Assembly (NCBI GenBank): GCA_030602615.1
Contig: JAUVZM010000006.1
Span: 1-64,000, forward strand
DNA: 64,000 nt
Reading direction: 5' to 3'
Source: a bacterium
Lineage (GTDB): Bacteria > Armatimonadota > Zipacnadia > Zipacnadales > Zipacnadaceae
The notes under the pieces were generated by a model, which made no database searches, was not told the origin of the DNA, and saw only the letters and a list, made by a program, of their open reading frames with translations. A program made the translations under genes and the position numbers. This document shows, piece after piece, positions 38,461 through 48,663 of this stretch. Position 1 is the stretch's first letter. Each line of letters starts with the position of its first letter.

Positions 38461-40095
38461 CTACCAAATGTATCGTGCCCTCACCGAGAAGAGGTCGTCG
38501 CCATCGCCGTAGCTCAGCTGGAAGTAGGAATACTCGAGCGCGAGCCTCTCCAACTGCGGCAGCTCCAGCAGCGGCGAACTGCGGTTACCAATCCGCCTGA
38601 GGCCAGAGCCCAGCCGATCCAGCCCCATCCAACCCTGCAGTTCCCGGTCCCAGCTAGTGCGCAGGATGACATTGTCAGCCTTCACCAACTGCTGAAGCTG
38701 CCGTTCCAATTCGTCGTGCACGACGAAATAATGATTTAGCACGGTCTCTATCTGTCCGATGGGTTTTATGGTGGCGGCCATCATCCAGGGCAGATAGGTG
38801 CCACCAGCGGCATACGCACGGCCGTCGGCCAGGGCCCGACGCAGGCCTTCGGTGGTGTTGTCACTGGTCTCAATTGCGGTGTATGGCAGGCCAACCGCGG
38901 CCGCATAGGGGCTATTACTGGCGTAAAGGGCGGGCTTGTCGGCCAGTGCGGGGTCGTATAGGATCTGCAGAGTGCGGAACATCTCGAAAAGGCCAGCCTG
39001 AATCAGGTAGCCGTCAAAGGGCATCTGGCGCAACACACGCGGGCCACCTGCCACCCCGGGATGGGCCAGAATTGCCAGCCCGTCCTGGTCGTGAATCATC
39101 TCCACGGTCTTGCCCATCGTCATACCTTCGGGCACCCATTCGTCCAGGAACAAACCAAGCACACCGCCGCTGGTAGTATCTATGTACTCCCCGATGATCA
39201 CCCGAAAATCAGCCGGCAGCTTCCCTGCGGCTCGCAGCCTGTCTGCTATCCGTTGGGCCCGCTGGGCGCCGCCAATCCGGTTGCGGTCGGCAATGACTAC
39301 AGCGCCCAGACCTCGCTTCGCAGCACGGAGCAGTAATGACTCCACAGAGCTCGTTGAATCGAAGGAGGTATTGCTCTCGACCCGCAGATCCACCGCAACC
39401 TCGTGCTCGCCTACGGTCACTTCGCTTACCATCGGAGGCAGCAAATCAAGCACTCTCGGAGCTACATGCTCAATCACCAGGTCGCGAGATTGGTAGTGCT
39501 GTCGGCCAAGGGTAGCCAGCAACGTATCCCGACCGACGGTGGGATGGTCCTTGTGCGTCCACCAGTAGGCGGCAGCCAGCAGTGCGCGCTGCCAGGCGGC
39601 GTCCTCATCCTGATTCCACCGCTCTACCTCCTCGGCAGCAATCCGAAACGGATTCGCCCAGCCACGCTGCTCCAGCCAGGGAGAGGTCAGATAACGTTGA
39701 CGGCACATCTCATCCCAACTGCGACCGGGATAGATCTCGGGGAGAAAGCCAGGACAGATCTGGGCCGACATCTGCCACTGTTGGCCACTATCAAGAGGAT
39801 ACTGATACTGAATCCAGGGTGCGCTGAGGATGGGCAGGCCGGCGCGGGCCGTATATACGGTGTGCCCTGCTGCGTCATATCCGGTGAGTGCGTCACCGGG
39901 CTGGCTGGCGGGAAAACCTGCCAGCAGAGCTTCCCATGACGAAGAGTAGCTGGGACGAACTTGCTCCTGCAGAGCCAGAGGTGACTTCTCAGCATACTCG
40001 GCTGACAAGCCCGCCGGCGAGGCCAGCTCCAGGCCCACTGCCGTCCCCGAGGTGACTGACACCAGCGAACCAGCAGCAGTCAACCATACGAGCAA
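38461..40095 (-). CDS. PHP-superfamily-like protein with degenerate metal ligands
   Basis: VDLRVESNTSFDSTSSVESLLLRAAKRGLGAVVIADRNRIGG resembles the PHP core with HxH and DH replaced; ILAHPGV retained. Confidence 0.6.
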   Translation of the reverse strand: MLVWLTAAGSLVSVTSGTAVGLELASPAGLSAEYAEKSPLALQEQVRPSYSSSWEALLAGFPASQPGDALTGYDAAGHTVYTARAGLPILSAPWIQYQYPLDSGQQWQMSAQICPGFLPEIYPGRSWDEMCRQRYLTSPWLEQRGWANPFRIAAEEVERWNQDEDAAWQRALLAAAYWWTHKDHPTVGRDTLLATLGRQHYQSRDLVIEHVAPRVLDLLPPMVSEVTVGEHEVAVDLRVESNTSFDSTSSVESLLLRAAKRGLGAVVIADRNRIGGAQRAQRIADRLRAAGKLPADFRVIIGEYIDTTSGGVLGLFLDEWVPEGMTMGKTVEMIHDQDGLAILAHPGVAGGPRVLRQMPFDGYLIQAGLFEMFRTLQILYDPALADKPALYASNSPYAAAVGLPYTAIETSDNTTEGLRRALADGRAYAAGGTYLPWMMAATIKPIGQIETVLNHYFVVHDELERQLQQLVKADNVILRTSWDRELQGWMGLDRLGSGLRRIGNRSSPLLELPQLERLALEYSYFQLSYGDGDDLFSVRARYIW

Positions 40096-40148
40096 TCGAA
40101 CAAGTAGTAAATGATAGGGGTGTGCACCAATCGATGATCAAGCCACCT

Positions 40149-40739
40149 TCACGTGGGCGGTGGTGGTTTCATCTCTGATATCTGCCGAATGACCTCGAGA
40201 TCTTCTGCCAGCGACCCCATCGGCAATTCATAGCTGCGGCCTGCGCTGTCGAAGCCCAGCTTCTCGAGGGCCTCGACGGCCTGCTGCACCATAATTGGCT
40301 TTTGGGCATCAGCCAACGCACCAGCAGCCACTTCCTGCAGCAGCGGCTTGCTGCGGCGGTCGCCAATTTCGCCTAGAACCCAGAGGGCTCGCGCCCGAAA
40401 TTGCTCACCTATATGCGTATTCTTGACAACCTTACTGACCTGCTCAATCACCGGATTGGTCTCGCGAGCTACCGGGATCCGTCGACCGTGCTTGACCAGC
40501 GCCACTGCTACGTTGTCATGAAGCTCTTCGTCTTTGGCCAGAGCATCACTGAGCAGCTCAATTGCCCGCCCGTCCCGCAAATTCGCCAGGGCGATAATCG
40601 CCTGCTCCCGAGTAGTTGCCCGCGGTGATTCAATCCTGCGGCTGAGCTCTTCGATGGGATCGACGGCACAGCCAGCCATCAGGCCGACAAAGATGATTCC
40701 AACCGCTACAACGATACCTGGTTTGGCTCTATGCGTCAT
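40149..40739 (-). CDS. HEAT-repeat lipoprotein
   Basis: Lipobox GLMAGCAVDP then ATTREQAIIALANLRDGRAIELLSDALAK repeats. Confidence 0.75.
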   Translation of the reverse strand: MTHRAKPGIVVAVGIIFVGLMAGCAVDPIEELSRRIESPRATTREQAIIALANLRDGRAIELLSDALAKDEELHDNVAVALVKHGRRIPVARETNPVIEQVSKVVKNTHIGEQFRARALWVLGEIGDRRSKPLLQEVAAGALADAQKPIMVQQAVEALEKLGFDSAGRSYELPMGSLAEDLEVIRQISEMKPPPPT

Positions 40740-40775
40740 TGACGATCCTCTCCGAAGGGACGGTCTGCCGGCCGC

Positions 40776-41672
40776 CTACGACTCTGGGGCCACAGCATAT
40801 CGGACCCAATAGTGCGGGTCGGACTGAGCTTGTGTGAGTGCCTGCTCAACTCTATCACTGTCTTCGCGCGGCCATGAGACGCGCAGCAGTGAGTTTACTG
40901 CCGCAACGCGGACGTCCCCCACCTCGTCGCCAGCAGCCTGAATCAAGGCATCAAGGGCTGGCGCGGTGCCCTCCTCGGGTGATCCAGTCTTAGTCATCCC
41001 GTCGCCCAGGGCATAAGCCATTGCCGCGCGTACTCGAGCATTGGGCTCTTCATCGCCGGTAAGCTCATCAGACAGAGCCCTGATAGCTTCCGGGGCGGCG
41101 GTTGCGCCCAGTGCCCGGGCCGCCTCTGCCCGTAGCAGCCAGGAATCGTCCTGCTGGTCTTCGCCCACAACAGGGCGATACGCAAGCGCCTGGGCCAATT
41201 GGGATACTGCCGTTTGCGCGGCCAAAGAGACCAGGGCGCGCGCTGCGCTGATGCGGACGGCCAACTCTTCGGTGTCGCTGGCGACTAACTGTGCCAGTTT
41301 GCTGGCACTGTCATCGGCCCCCAGCCGCCCCAATGCTTCGGCCGCAGCAGCTCTCACGGGCGGCTCTGAGTCATCGAGCATAGGCATAAGCACCTCAGCG
41401 GCCCGAGGTTGGCCGAGCTGGCCAAGCACCACCGCGCCACGGCGGCGCACATGGGCATCTATATTCTGAGCATGCTTGGCTATACGCGGGTAGACGCTGC
41501 TACCCTGGGCAACCAGTTGTTCCATCGCCTTGGTAGCTTGTTTGTCGTCTACTCCCGACATCTGCTCAAGCCACTCCGTCGTCTTGCTAAGCCGCTGGGC
41601 ATAAGTCAGCAAATACCCCCCGGCAGCGACCAATACAATGATTATAGTGATAAGTGTCGTCCGTTGGCCCAC
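40776..41672 (-). CDS. membrane-anchored HEAT-repeat protein
   Basis: N-terminal TM; HVRRRGAVVLGQLGQPRAAEVLMPMLDDSEPPVRAAAAEALGRLG. Confidence 0.82.
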   Translation of the reverse strand: MGQRTTLITIIIVLVAAGGYLLTYAQRLSKTTEWLEQMSGVDDKQATKAMEQLVAQGSSVYPRIAKHAQNIDAHVRRRGAVVLGQLGQPRAAEVLMPMLDDSEPPVRAAAAEALGRLGADDSASKLAQLVASDTEELAVRISAARALVSLAAQTAVSQLAQALAYRPVVGEDQQDDSWLLRAEAARALGATAAPEAIRALSDELTGDEEPNARVRAAMAYALGDGMTKTGSPEEGTAPALDALIQAAGDEVGDVRVAAVNSLLRVSWPREDSDRVEQALTQAQSDPHYWVRYAVAPES

Positions 41673-41730
41673 ATCTGGTTCTCCTTTTTGTAAGACGGCT
41701 GGGTTACCAGCTATCAGCGATGAGCCCGGT

Positions 41731-44439
41731 TCACTTGCGGCTCAGGATGCGCGTTTTGATGCTATGCACTTGGTCAATCCGGGATTGGTCGGGCTTCTCT
41801 TCGTCGGGCAAATAGTTAATTAGCCGAGTGGCCGACTGGCTACCAATAGCATCGAGCACCGCCACACACCACAGCCGATGCTGCTTGTCCTCTTCTTGAT
41901 CAGCGACTGGTCGGCGTTTTCTTTCACAGCCACCGGTGTATTGACCGCCTCGGGCAAAGCTCTTAGCTCTGGCCGAAAGTGTGGGATCGGTGGCGGGCTC
42001 GCCGATTGCCGCTAAGATGCCGGCTGCCCAGGGCTTGACCTCATCAGGATAGGTGCGAAGACCGTCTATCAGCGCAGCTACTGGCAGCTCCTTCATGGTA
42101 GCCAGCGCACCGGCGACCTGCGCTCGCAGTTCCTCGTTCTCAGTTTCCTTCAGCACAGTTATCAGTTGGGTGGTGGCCTCATTCATCCCGGCCTCTTGCT
42201 TGGCCCCCGCTGCAGCCCGCACCCCGATCTGGGCCATGGACTGGGCAGCTTCAAAGACGAACGGCCCACCCGGCGTCAACAGGTCCTTGAGCACTGAGAC
42301 AGATGACAGCGTGGCCACCGAGCCGAGATTCTTGACTGCCGCCCGCCGCAGAGCCTGGTCCTCGGTGGTGTCTTCGATAGTCTCGGTGAGTACTTCCACC
42401 ACAGTCTGGCTCCCCTCGGGTGGGGCCACGCCCCCCATCACGTCGTAAAGCAGGCGATTTGCCTCCGACGAGGTGTGATAGGCCAAGATTATGGCCGCAC
42501 GGCGGCGGGCATCCTCGTCTCCTTCCTGCAGGACTTGCTGCAAGCATTCGGTAACCTCGCCTAACTGCCAATCTTTCAGCAGGGCATAGGCCACTTCACG
42601 CACCCTCGGGCTGGAATCGGTCAGCCCCGACACAAGCAGTTCAGTGGTGGCCGCATCCCGGATCTCACTGACTGCCCGCAGCAGTGCAATGCGGACCTGC
42701 GGCACAGTGGCCTTGACTGCCTTGAGCAGATCAGTTGCAGCCGAAGACTCGGTGTAGCCCACAGCTCTAATGGCTGAGGCACGAGCCTCAGCGGGCTGGG
42801 TGGGATCGTTGAGCAAGTTGCTGATAGGAGCAATTACGGCAGGACCAATCTTGCCAAGAGTCGTCGCCACCCAGTGACGGACGTCGGGGTTCGGAGAGCT
42901 TAACGCGCTAAGCAGTGGCTTGATGGCCGGGAGACGGATATCAACCAGCGCCTGCTGAGCCATATATTTGCTGCGCAGATCGCCGGTGGCCAATTTATTG
43001 ATCAGTGCAGGGACTGCCGGCCGGCCAATTCGGGCCAATGCCTGACGGACAGCGTGATAGACCTGCCAGTCGCGGTCGCCCAGTGCGGTGAGCATTTGGT
43101 CAACAACTTCCGGGGTGCTGGCCGCCGTGAGCATATCTTCCGTCATACTTCCTAGAGTCTCAGCAGCTAACCGGCGAATAGCGGGGCTAGCGTCGGCCAG
43201 CCGCACCGCTAGCGGGGCAACCACCTGGCGCCCTCCGATGCCGGCCAGTATTTCAGTGGCCAGGCGGCGGGTCTCCGCGTTGCCCGAGCTTAGGGCCGGG
43301 GACAAGGCAGAAATAGCGGGCGCTCCCAGTCGGCGCAGGGCCAGTTGCAATTCAGGGACAGCACCTGTTGGGTCTTCTATGAGTGTCTCCGCCAGGACCG
43401 GGGCGACCTGGACTGCTCCGATCTGACCGAGTGCAGTCGCTGCCGCCGCCTTGACATCTGTTCTGAAATCACCGAGAGCGCCAACCAGAGCGTTGACAAT
43501 TCTGGGCTGATCACCGGCCGACAATAGCTTACCCAGCGCCAGCGCCGCCTGCCGACGCACTCGCCAGTCAGGATCGTCCGCCAGGTGTGTCATCAGCGGA
43601 CCCACCGTGGTAAGAGCATCTTCCAGAGGGATTGGCACAACCAGCGGGATAGGCTCAGCAACGGCCGGGTGATCAAAAGATTTGGAGGTCTGGTCAATGA
43701 TGACGCCCATCAGTCGCGCCGCTTTCTCGCGGACGGCGGCATCCTCGCTAGTCAGCAACTGGTTCATTGCCGGCGCCAGACTCTTCACCATTATGCCGTT
43801 GAGCGCTGCGTAAGCGGTCTCCTGGCTGCGCACAAACTCGCCCGCCGATTGCTCCGGGCCGGGACTGGCCTGCTGGAGGATTTCTATCAATGAGGGGATG
43901 GCAGGTTCGCCGATGCCAGTCAAAGCAGCCGTGACCGCAGCTCGCGTATCATCGTTATAGACACCAACCATGGGCATCAACGAAGGCTGGGCAGGCGCAC
44001 CAATTCCCGCCAGTACACCGGAGGCTGCCTCCCGGATGAGAACGTCCTGGTTGGACAATTCTTGAGCCACCGCACCGGCGGCCCGCGCTCCAACCATGGC
44101 CAGGCTTGCCTTGATCTCGTCGGCAACTGGCTTGTCAACCAGAGGTATCATCTTCACCAGCAGGCGAAAGGCTTTAGGGCTGCCCACCCGCAAGGCAGCA
44201 GCCACCGCCCGGTCTTGCACCCAGCGTGGTTCTTCCTCGACAGCAGTGGCCAGCCGTCCTTCTCTAATCAAGCCCGCTGCCGCCGCGACTTGCTGAGCAG
44301 GACTGCCCGTAGCCAGCTTGTTCAGCGCCCGCTCCACCGCCGTGCGCCTATAGGCAATGAAGATGATCAGTATCACGACAAGGCCCGCTACTATAACCCA
44401 GGTTATCTGCCGCCTGGTACTGTCTTGCACCACAGTCAA
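41731..44439 (-). CDS. large membrane-anchored HEAT-repeat protein (902 aa)
   Basis: N-terminal TM and many HEAT/PBS-lyase-like repeats. Confidence 0.85.
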   Translation of the reverse strand: MTVVQDSTRRQITWVIVAGLVVILIIFIAYRRTAVERALNKLATGSPAQQVAAAAGLIREGRLATAVEEEPRWVQDRAVAAALRVGSPKAFRLLVKMIPLVDKPVADEIKASLAMVGARAAGAVAQELSNQDVLIREAASGVLAGIGAPAQPSLMPMVGVYNDDTRAAVTAALTGIGEPAIPSLIEILQQASPGPEQSAGEFVRSQETAYAALNGIMVKSLAPAMNQLLTSEDAAVREKAARLMGVIIDQTSKSFDHPAVAEPIPLVVPIPLEDALTTVGPLMTHLADDPDWRVRRQAALALGKLLSAGDQPRIVNALVGALGDFRTDVKAAAATALGQIGAVQVAPVLAETLIEDPTGAVPELQLALRRLGAPAISALSPALSSGNAETRRLATEILAGIGGRQVVAPLAVRLADASPAIRRLAAETLGSMTEDMLTAASTPEVVDQMLTALGDRDWQVYHAVRQALARIGRPAVPALINKLATGDLRSKYMAQQALVDIRLPAIKPLLSALSSPNPDVRHWVATTLGKIGPAVIAPISNLLNDPTQPAEARASAIRAVGYTESSAATDLLKAVKATVPQVRIALLRAVSEIRDAATTELLVSGLTDSSPRVREVAYALLKDWQLGEVTECLQQVLQEGDEDARRRAAIILAYHTSSEANRLLYDVMGGVAPPEGSQTVVEVLTETIEDTTEDQALRRAAVKNLGSVATLSSVSVLKDLLTPGGPFVFEAAQSMAQIGVRAAAGAKQEAGMNEATTQLITVLKETENEELRAQVAGALATMKELPVAALIDGLRTYPDEVKPWAAGILAAIGEPATDPTLSARAKSFARGGQYTGGCERKRRPVADQEEDKQHRLWCVAVLDAIGSQSATRLINYLPDEEKPDQSRIDQVHSIKTRILSRK

Positions 44440-44566
44440 CTCCCCTCCAACAGTGGCGTCCGGCCTCGCAGATCAACCGGACCGTCTTTGCTGCTAATTA
44501 TAACATATCCTTGGCTTTATTGCAGTTTTCCTTCGTCACAAGTCGAGGACCTTCCTGCCCTCAGCC

Positions 44567-45373
44567 CTAATTCCAGGGCACCGGACAGCGATGGAAGACC
44601 ACCCTGATTTCGGGCACAGCCGACGCGAGATCATCAGCAAAGTGGGCCAGGCCAAAGTTCTCGCTGGCCACGTGGCTGGTTTCAATGAGCGGCACATCGG
44701 CGTCCAGGCAATAGAACATTGCGTATTCATCGGTCTCTCCGGCAATCAGCACATCGGGGCGGTAGGCCAGCAGCCCTTCAATAAAGCTTATATTAACAGA
44801 AAGCCCCAGACCCCCCCAAGGCAGGCCGACGCGGCTGACCTCCCGCGCCGGATCACCAGTTACCCGCACACAGTCCATATCCATAATTTGCTTGACCTGC
44901 TCAGCAAGCTGGGCGACAGTTCGCGGCTCAATATCGTAGATACGATAAAACCCCTCGCTCACCGCGGGATTGCCCAAACCCAACTCCGCAGCAAAATCGT
45001 CCAGAATACAGTAGTGATCAAGCATACCGTGGGCGCGGTAGACTGTTATCTCGCCCTGGGAGAGGGCCTGGATGCGCCGCCGATTCACCGTCCAGGTCAA
45101 GTACTTCTCCAGACCTGGCTGGAAGGCTGCATACGGATAGTGCATCTCTTCGTGGCAGACAATCATATTGCACTTTTCAGCAACTGCCCGCTCGATGGCC
45201 GCCAGAGTACACATCCAGCATACCAATACGCCTTTGATCGGTGCGTGAGGATTGCCAAACTTGAAGCCTTCGTCGGACCTGGGCTTCATAGCCAAGCCTT
45301 CGATGAGTTCGGCAACGGCAGCGGCCGTCACAGTTTCGTTGTCGCAATCCGAGTTCGTAATCACAGACCTCAT
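44567..45373 (-). CDS. Nif3/DUF34-like metal-binding protein
   Basis: MIVCHEEMHYPY, ITVYRAHGMLDHYCILDDFAAELGLG, DVLIAGETDEYAMFYCLDADVPLIETSHVASENFGL. Confidence 0.65.
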   Translation of the reverse strand: MRSVITNSDCDNETVTAAAVAELIEGLAMKPRSDEGFKFGNPHAPIKGVLVCWMCTLAAIERAVAEKCNMIVCHEEMHYPYAAFQPGLEKYLTWTVNRRRIQALSQGEITVYRAHGMLDHYCILDDFAAELGLGNPAVSEGFYRIYDIEPRTVAQLAEQVKQIMDMDCVRVTGDPAREVSRVGLPWGGLGLSVNISFIEGLLAYRPDVLIAGETDEYAMFYCLDADVPLIETSHVASENFGLAHFADDLASAVPEIRVVFHRCPVPWN

Positions 45374-45450
45374 TGCCCCACGCAGCAACACCAAACTAAA
45401 CTAACACGAATACTATTCGCCACCCTTCGTGCAATTACCTACCGAACACC

Positions 45451-46359
45451 TCACTCCATACTCGCTTGGGAGGCAACCTCGTCCGGGAAAAAGGGATTAG
45501 TCCAGGCCTTGTGTCCCTGGTCGTCAACGACCTCAACGCGGAAGGGCCGCGCGGCAAGGTGGTACGGTAGACGAATTTCCTCGAAGGGTGGCTGGGCGGC
45601 CAAGCGGTCGGTGCTGAATCCCCCGCCGAGATTGGCCTCGACCACTGCGATTTGCCGACAGGGCGAACAACGCACCCAGACCTGCTCGCCTTCGACTGCA
45701 ACATCATATATCCGCGGCCCATTGGAGGCGTAGAAATGCCCCTCTTTCAGGGCCTCGAGTATCGCTGCTACACTGTTCTCTGCTGACCTGACCCATACCC
45801 AGCCCTGGCAGTAATCTTCGCTGCAGTGAGCATCGTCGACCGCAAAACCCCACAGGCGCTGGCCATGGGCAAGCAGAATATCCCAGACCATTTCTGCCGA
45901 ACCCCGCCCGCAATCATGCTGGCAGGTGGCGTTGTAGACCTCAATGCCCACGTGGCCCTGCAAGCCCAGTAGATCGCTGGCTTCGATCAGTGACCAGAAT
46001 GGATGGGTTACAAAGCATAATTCGCACTCGCCGGAGATGGCCACCACCATCTCGGCAAAATCAGAGCTGTCGGGCAGTTGCGGGGCCGCATCCAGACCCA
46101 GGGCGACCACGTGCAGGTCCTGGCCAAGCTCGCCACGGCCACCATCCAGCTCACAGCCAGTAAGGAGAGTCACCCCGTGCGGGTCAAGATCATCATAGTC
46201 GACCACAACTCTGTGATCGGTCAGCGCCAGAAAGTCATAATCCCCCTCAGCATAGGTGCGGATCGTCTCCTGGGGGCTTAGTTCTCCGTCTGAGACAGTT
46301 GTATGGGTATGCAGATTCCCCTTGTACCAGTCGCCGTCGCCCGAGAAGGGATTGGGCAT
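45451..46359 (-). CDS. PHP-domain metal-dependent phosphoesterase
   Basis: WYKGNLHTHTTVSDGELSPQETIRTYAEGDYDFLALTDHRVV. Confidence 0.85.
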   Translation of the reverse strand: MPNPFSGDGDWYKGNLHTHTTVSDGELSPQETIRTYAEGDYDFLALTDHRVVVDYDDLDPHGVTLLTGCELDGGRGELGQDLHVVALGLDAAPQLPDSSDFAEMVVAISGECELCFVTHPFWSLIEASDLLGLQGHVGIEVYNATCQHDCGRGSAEMVWDILLAHGQRLWGFAVDDAHCSEDYCQGWVWVRSAENSVAAILEALKEGHFYASNGPRIYDVAVEGEQVWVRCSPCRQIAVVEANLGGGFSTDRLAAQPPFEEIRLPYHLAARPFRVEVVDDQGHKAWTNPFFPDEVASQASME

Positions 46360-46391
46360 AGTCTGTGGCCTCCTTATTGCCGGTTCAGGTC

Positions 46392-47267
46392 TTACTTGCT
46401 AATTGAAACCAAGAATGCTCCCAAGAATATGATCACCGCACCCGCCACGCGACTGATGCCGTGCTTCTCGCCCAGTAGCGTCGCCCCCATAATCGCGCCC
46501 AGTACCACACTGGTCTGGCGCAGAGCCAGAATGTAGCTGACTTTGCTGAGCTCCATAGCCGCCAACACCGCCCCGTAGCCAGTGAAATCAAACAGAGCCA
46601 TAAGGACCAATTTGCCCATTTTGCCGCTGATTTCCTGTTTGATCTCAGCCCACCGATTAGTTGCCAGCACATAAGGAGTTATCCCCAGCCACGTCGGCAC
46701 GAACATGGCAAACAGAAAGTTGATCGGCCCCAGTTGCGGGGCGTCCATGGCCCTCTTATCTATTACCGAATAGACTGAAATCAACAAAGCCGTCGCCAGA
46801 GCAGCCCATAGTCCCAATCTGCCGCGGTGACGGTCGCCGGAGTGAGCTGATGGGTCGGTCGCCCTAACATTGACCAAATATATGCCAGCCAGGATAACGA
46901 TAATGGCTACACCCGCCAGCGCAGATATCCTCTCACCCAAAAACAGATACGCCCAGATGGGGATCAAAACGATGCCGGTACGCGACAGCGGATAGCCCAT
47001 AGACAGGTCCGCATATCTGTAGGTCGTAGCCAGGGTGATATAGTAGCCGGACTTGGTCAGGCCGGAGATCAGAATCAGGATAGCCAGTATCGGGGTCAAG
47101 ACAAGCGAGCGGGAGGTAAATATGAAAACAGGTAAATACAGCAGCAGGCCGGTGCCCGTCATCAACCACATAGCCACCAGTGGGCGCCGAAAGCCATGAC
47201 TGAGGTAGTTCCAGCCAGCATGACAGACAGCCGAAAATAGAACCAGAATAATAGCGAGAGGAGTCAC
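46392..47267 (-). CDS. EamA/DMT-family transporter
   Basis: About 10 TM helices, C-terminal ETSVVLGAIMGATLLGEK-like EamA motif, ...GAVIIFLGAFLVS. Confidence 0.82.
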   Translation of the reverse strand: MTPLAIILVLFSAVCHAGWNYLSHGFRRPLVAMWLMTGTGLLLYLPVFIFTSRSLVLTPILAILILISGLTKSGYYITLATTYRYADLSMGYPLSRTGIVLIPIWAYLFLGERISALAGVAIIVILAGIYLVNVRATDPSAHSGDRHRGRLGLWAALATALLISVYSVIDKRAMDAPQLGPINFLFAMFVPTWLGITPYVLATNRWAEIKQEISGKMGKLVLMALFDFTGYGAVLAAMELSKVSYILALRQTSVVLGAIMGATLLGEKHGISRVAGAVIIFLGAFLVSISK

Positions 47268-47507
47268 GGTATCCCTTGAAGATTTTGGACGGACTGTACC
47301 ACAGCGAGGGCCGGCGGTCAACTGCCCGCCAAGTCAGAGGCCGGGACTGCCGAGCAATCAGTCGCCCAGAGCCGCGCGCAGCTGCTGAATCCACCGCACC
47401 ATCTGCCAGCAGACCTGCGCAAGGTCGTCGTTGATGCTGGACGCCTCCGACTGGCCCTTTGCCGAGAATGTCAAGTTGACTGGCAAGGCTGTGAATTCTT
47501 GATTCTT

Positions 47508-47596
47508 GTGCTTACCTCGCCAGCATAAGAAGGAAGTGATGACAGATTCGGAGAATGCAACACTGGACTACAGGCAAATGGCAAATTCCGGCTATT
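47508..47596 (+). repeat. direct repeat copy 1 (about 90 bp) upstream of the dehydrogenase cassette
   Basis: cttacctcgccagcataagaaggaagtgatgacagattcggagaatgcaacactggactacaggcaaatggcaaattccgg, compare 50156-50245. Confidence 0.8.
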
Positions 47597-47616
47597 CACT
47601 TGCTGAGGTAACGACG

Positions 47617-48663
47617 ATGAAAGCCGCAGTATTGGAAGGTATAGAGAGAATCGCGGTAAGAGAGGTACCAGATCCGCAGATTGAGGAAGACGAGCTCTTA
47701 GTTAATGTAAAGTCGTGTGCTGTTTGTGGCAGTGACGTCCGCATTTATCATTCTGGGCATTCCATGGTGAAGCCGCCACAGATTGTGGGCCATGAAATAG
47801 CTGGCGTAGTTGTAGAAGTAGGCCCAGGTGTGGCAGATTTTCAGGAAGGCGATAGGCTGACGATAGCCCCCAGCATCCCTTGCGGAAATTGCCATTTCTG
47901 CAAACGAGGCTTCTACAATATCTGCAACAACTTGATAGGGATAGGGCACAACTATCCTGGCGGATTTGCCGAATACATGATCATCCCGGCGCCTGCTTTG
48001 AAAGCGGGAAATGTGCTTCGCATACCTGCGAACTTATCCTACGATGAGGGCTGTATATCTGAGCCGTTGGCCTGTGTAATCAATGGACAGGAGCTTTCTA
48101 GTATTGACCAAGAAGATACCTTGGCAGTCATAGGTGCGGGTCCTATAGGTTGTATGCATGTTGCCTTGGCCAAGGCCCAGGGAATTAATAGAGTAATTCT
48201 GAGCGAGCTATCCGAGCAAAGGCTGGAGATCGCCAGAGGATTTGCTGCCGATGTTTACATTGATGCTAGCAGGGAAGATACTGTCGAAAAAGTGTTAGAG
48301 GTGACAGAGGGTATAGGTGCCGATGTGGTGATTGTGGCAGCACCATCGAAGACAGCGCAACAGCAAGCGCTCGAGATGGTGAGCAAACGAGGCAGGATAA
48401 ACTTCTTTGGAGGATTGCCCAGGACTGATTCTGTCATCCAAATCGATAGCAACATCATACATTACAAGGAGATTCTCCTCCATGGTGCCCACGGCTCGAC
48501 GGCACGGCAACACAAGGCAGCTCTTGAGCTTTTCTCGACGAGAAAGATAGACCCCTCAGCATTTATTACGCACAGATTTCCGTTGGACAGGATTGAGGAA
48601 GCATTCAACATCGTAGAAAGTGCAGCAGGTATGAAAGTCGTGATAAACCCGGAGGAAAGATAA
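47617..48663 (+). CDS. zinc-dependent alcohol/polyol dehydrogenase
   Basis: CAVCGSDVRIYHSGH, GHEIAGVVVEVG, CGNCHFCKRGFYNIC structural Zn, VIGAGPIGCMH; GAGG RBS before ATG 47617 (longer start 47539 possible). Confidence 0.92.
   Translation: MKAAVLEGIERIAVREVPDPQIEEDELLVNVKSCAVCGSDVRIYHSGHSMVKPPQIVGHEIAGVVVEVGPGVADFQEGDRLTIAPSIPCGNCHFCKRGFYNICNNLIGIGHNYPGGFAEYMIIPAPALKAGNVLRIPANLSYDEGCISEPLACVINGQELSSIDQEDTLAVIGAGPIGCMHVALAKAQGINRVILSELSEQRLEIARGFAADVYIDASREDTVEKVLEVTEGIGADVVIVAAPSKTAQQQALEMVSKRGRINFFGGLPRTDSVIQIDSNIIHYKEILLHGAHGSTARQHKAALELFSTRKIDPSAFITHRFPLDRIEEAFNIVESAAGMKVVINPEER

Noticed and set aside
44591-45733. 380-aa plus-strand ORF spanning the Nif3-like and PHP genes
   Set aside because: Antisense to two better-supported genes and crosses their intergenic region
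46933-47394. 153-aa minus-strand ORF upstream of the EamA transporter
   Set aside because: Overlaps the transporter N-terminus in another frame; Ser/Tyr-rich shadow composition
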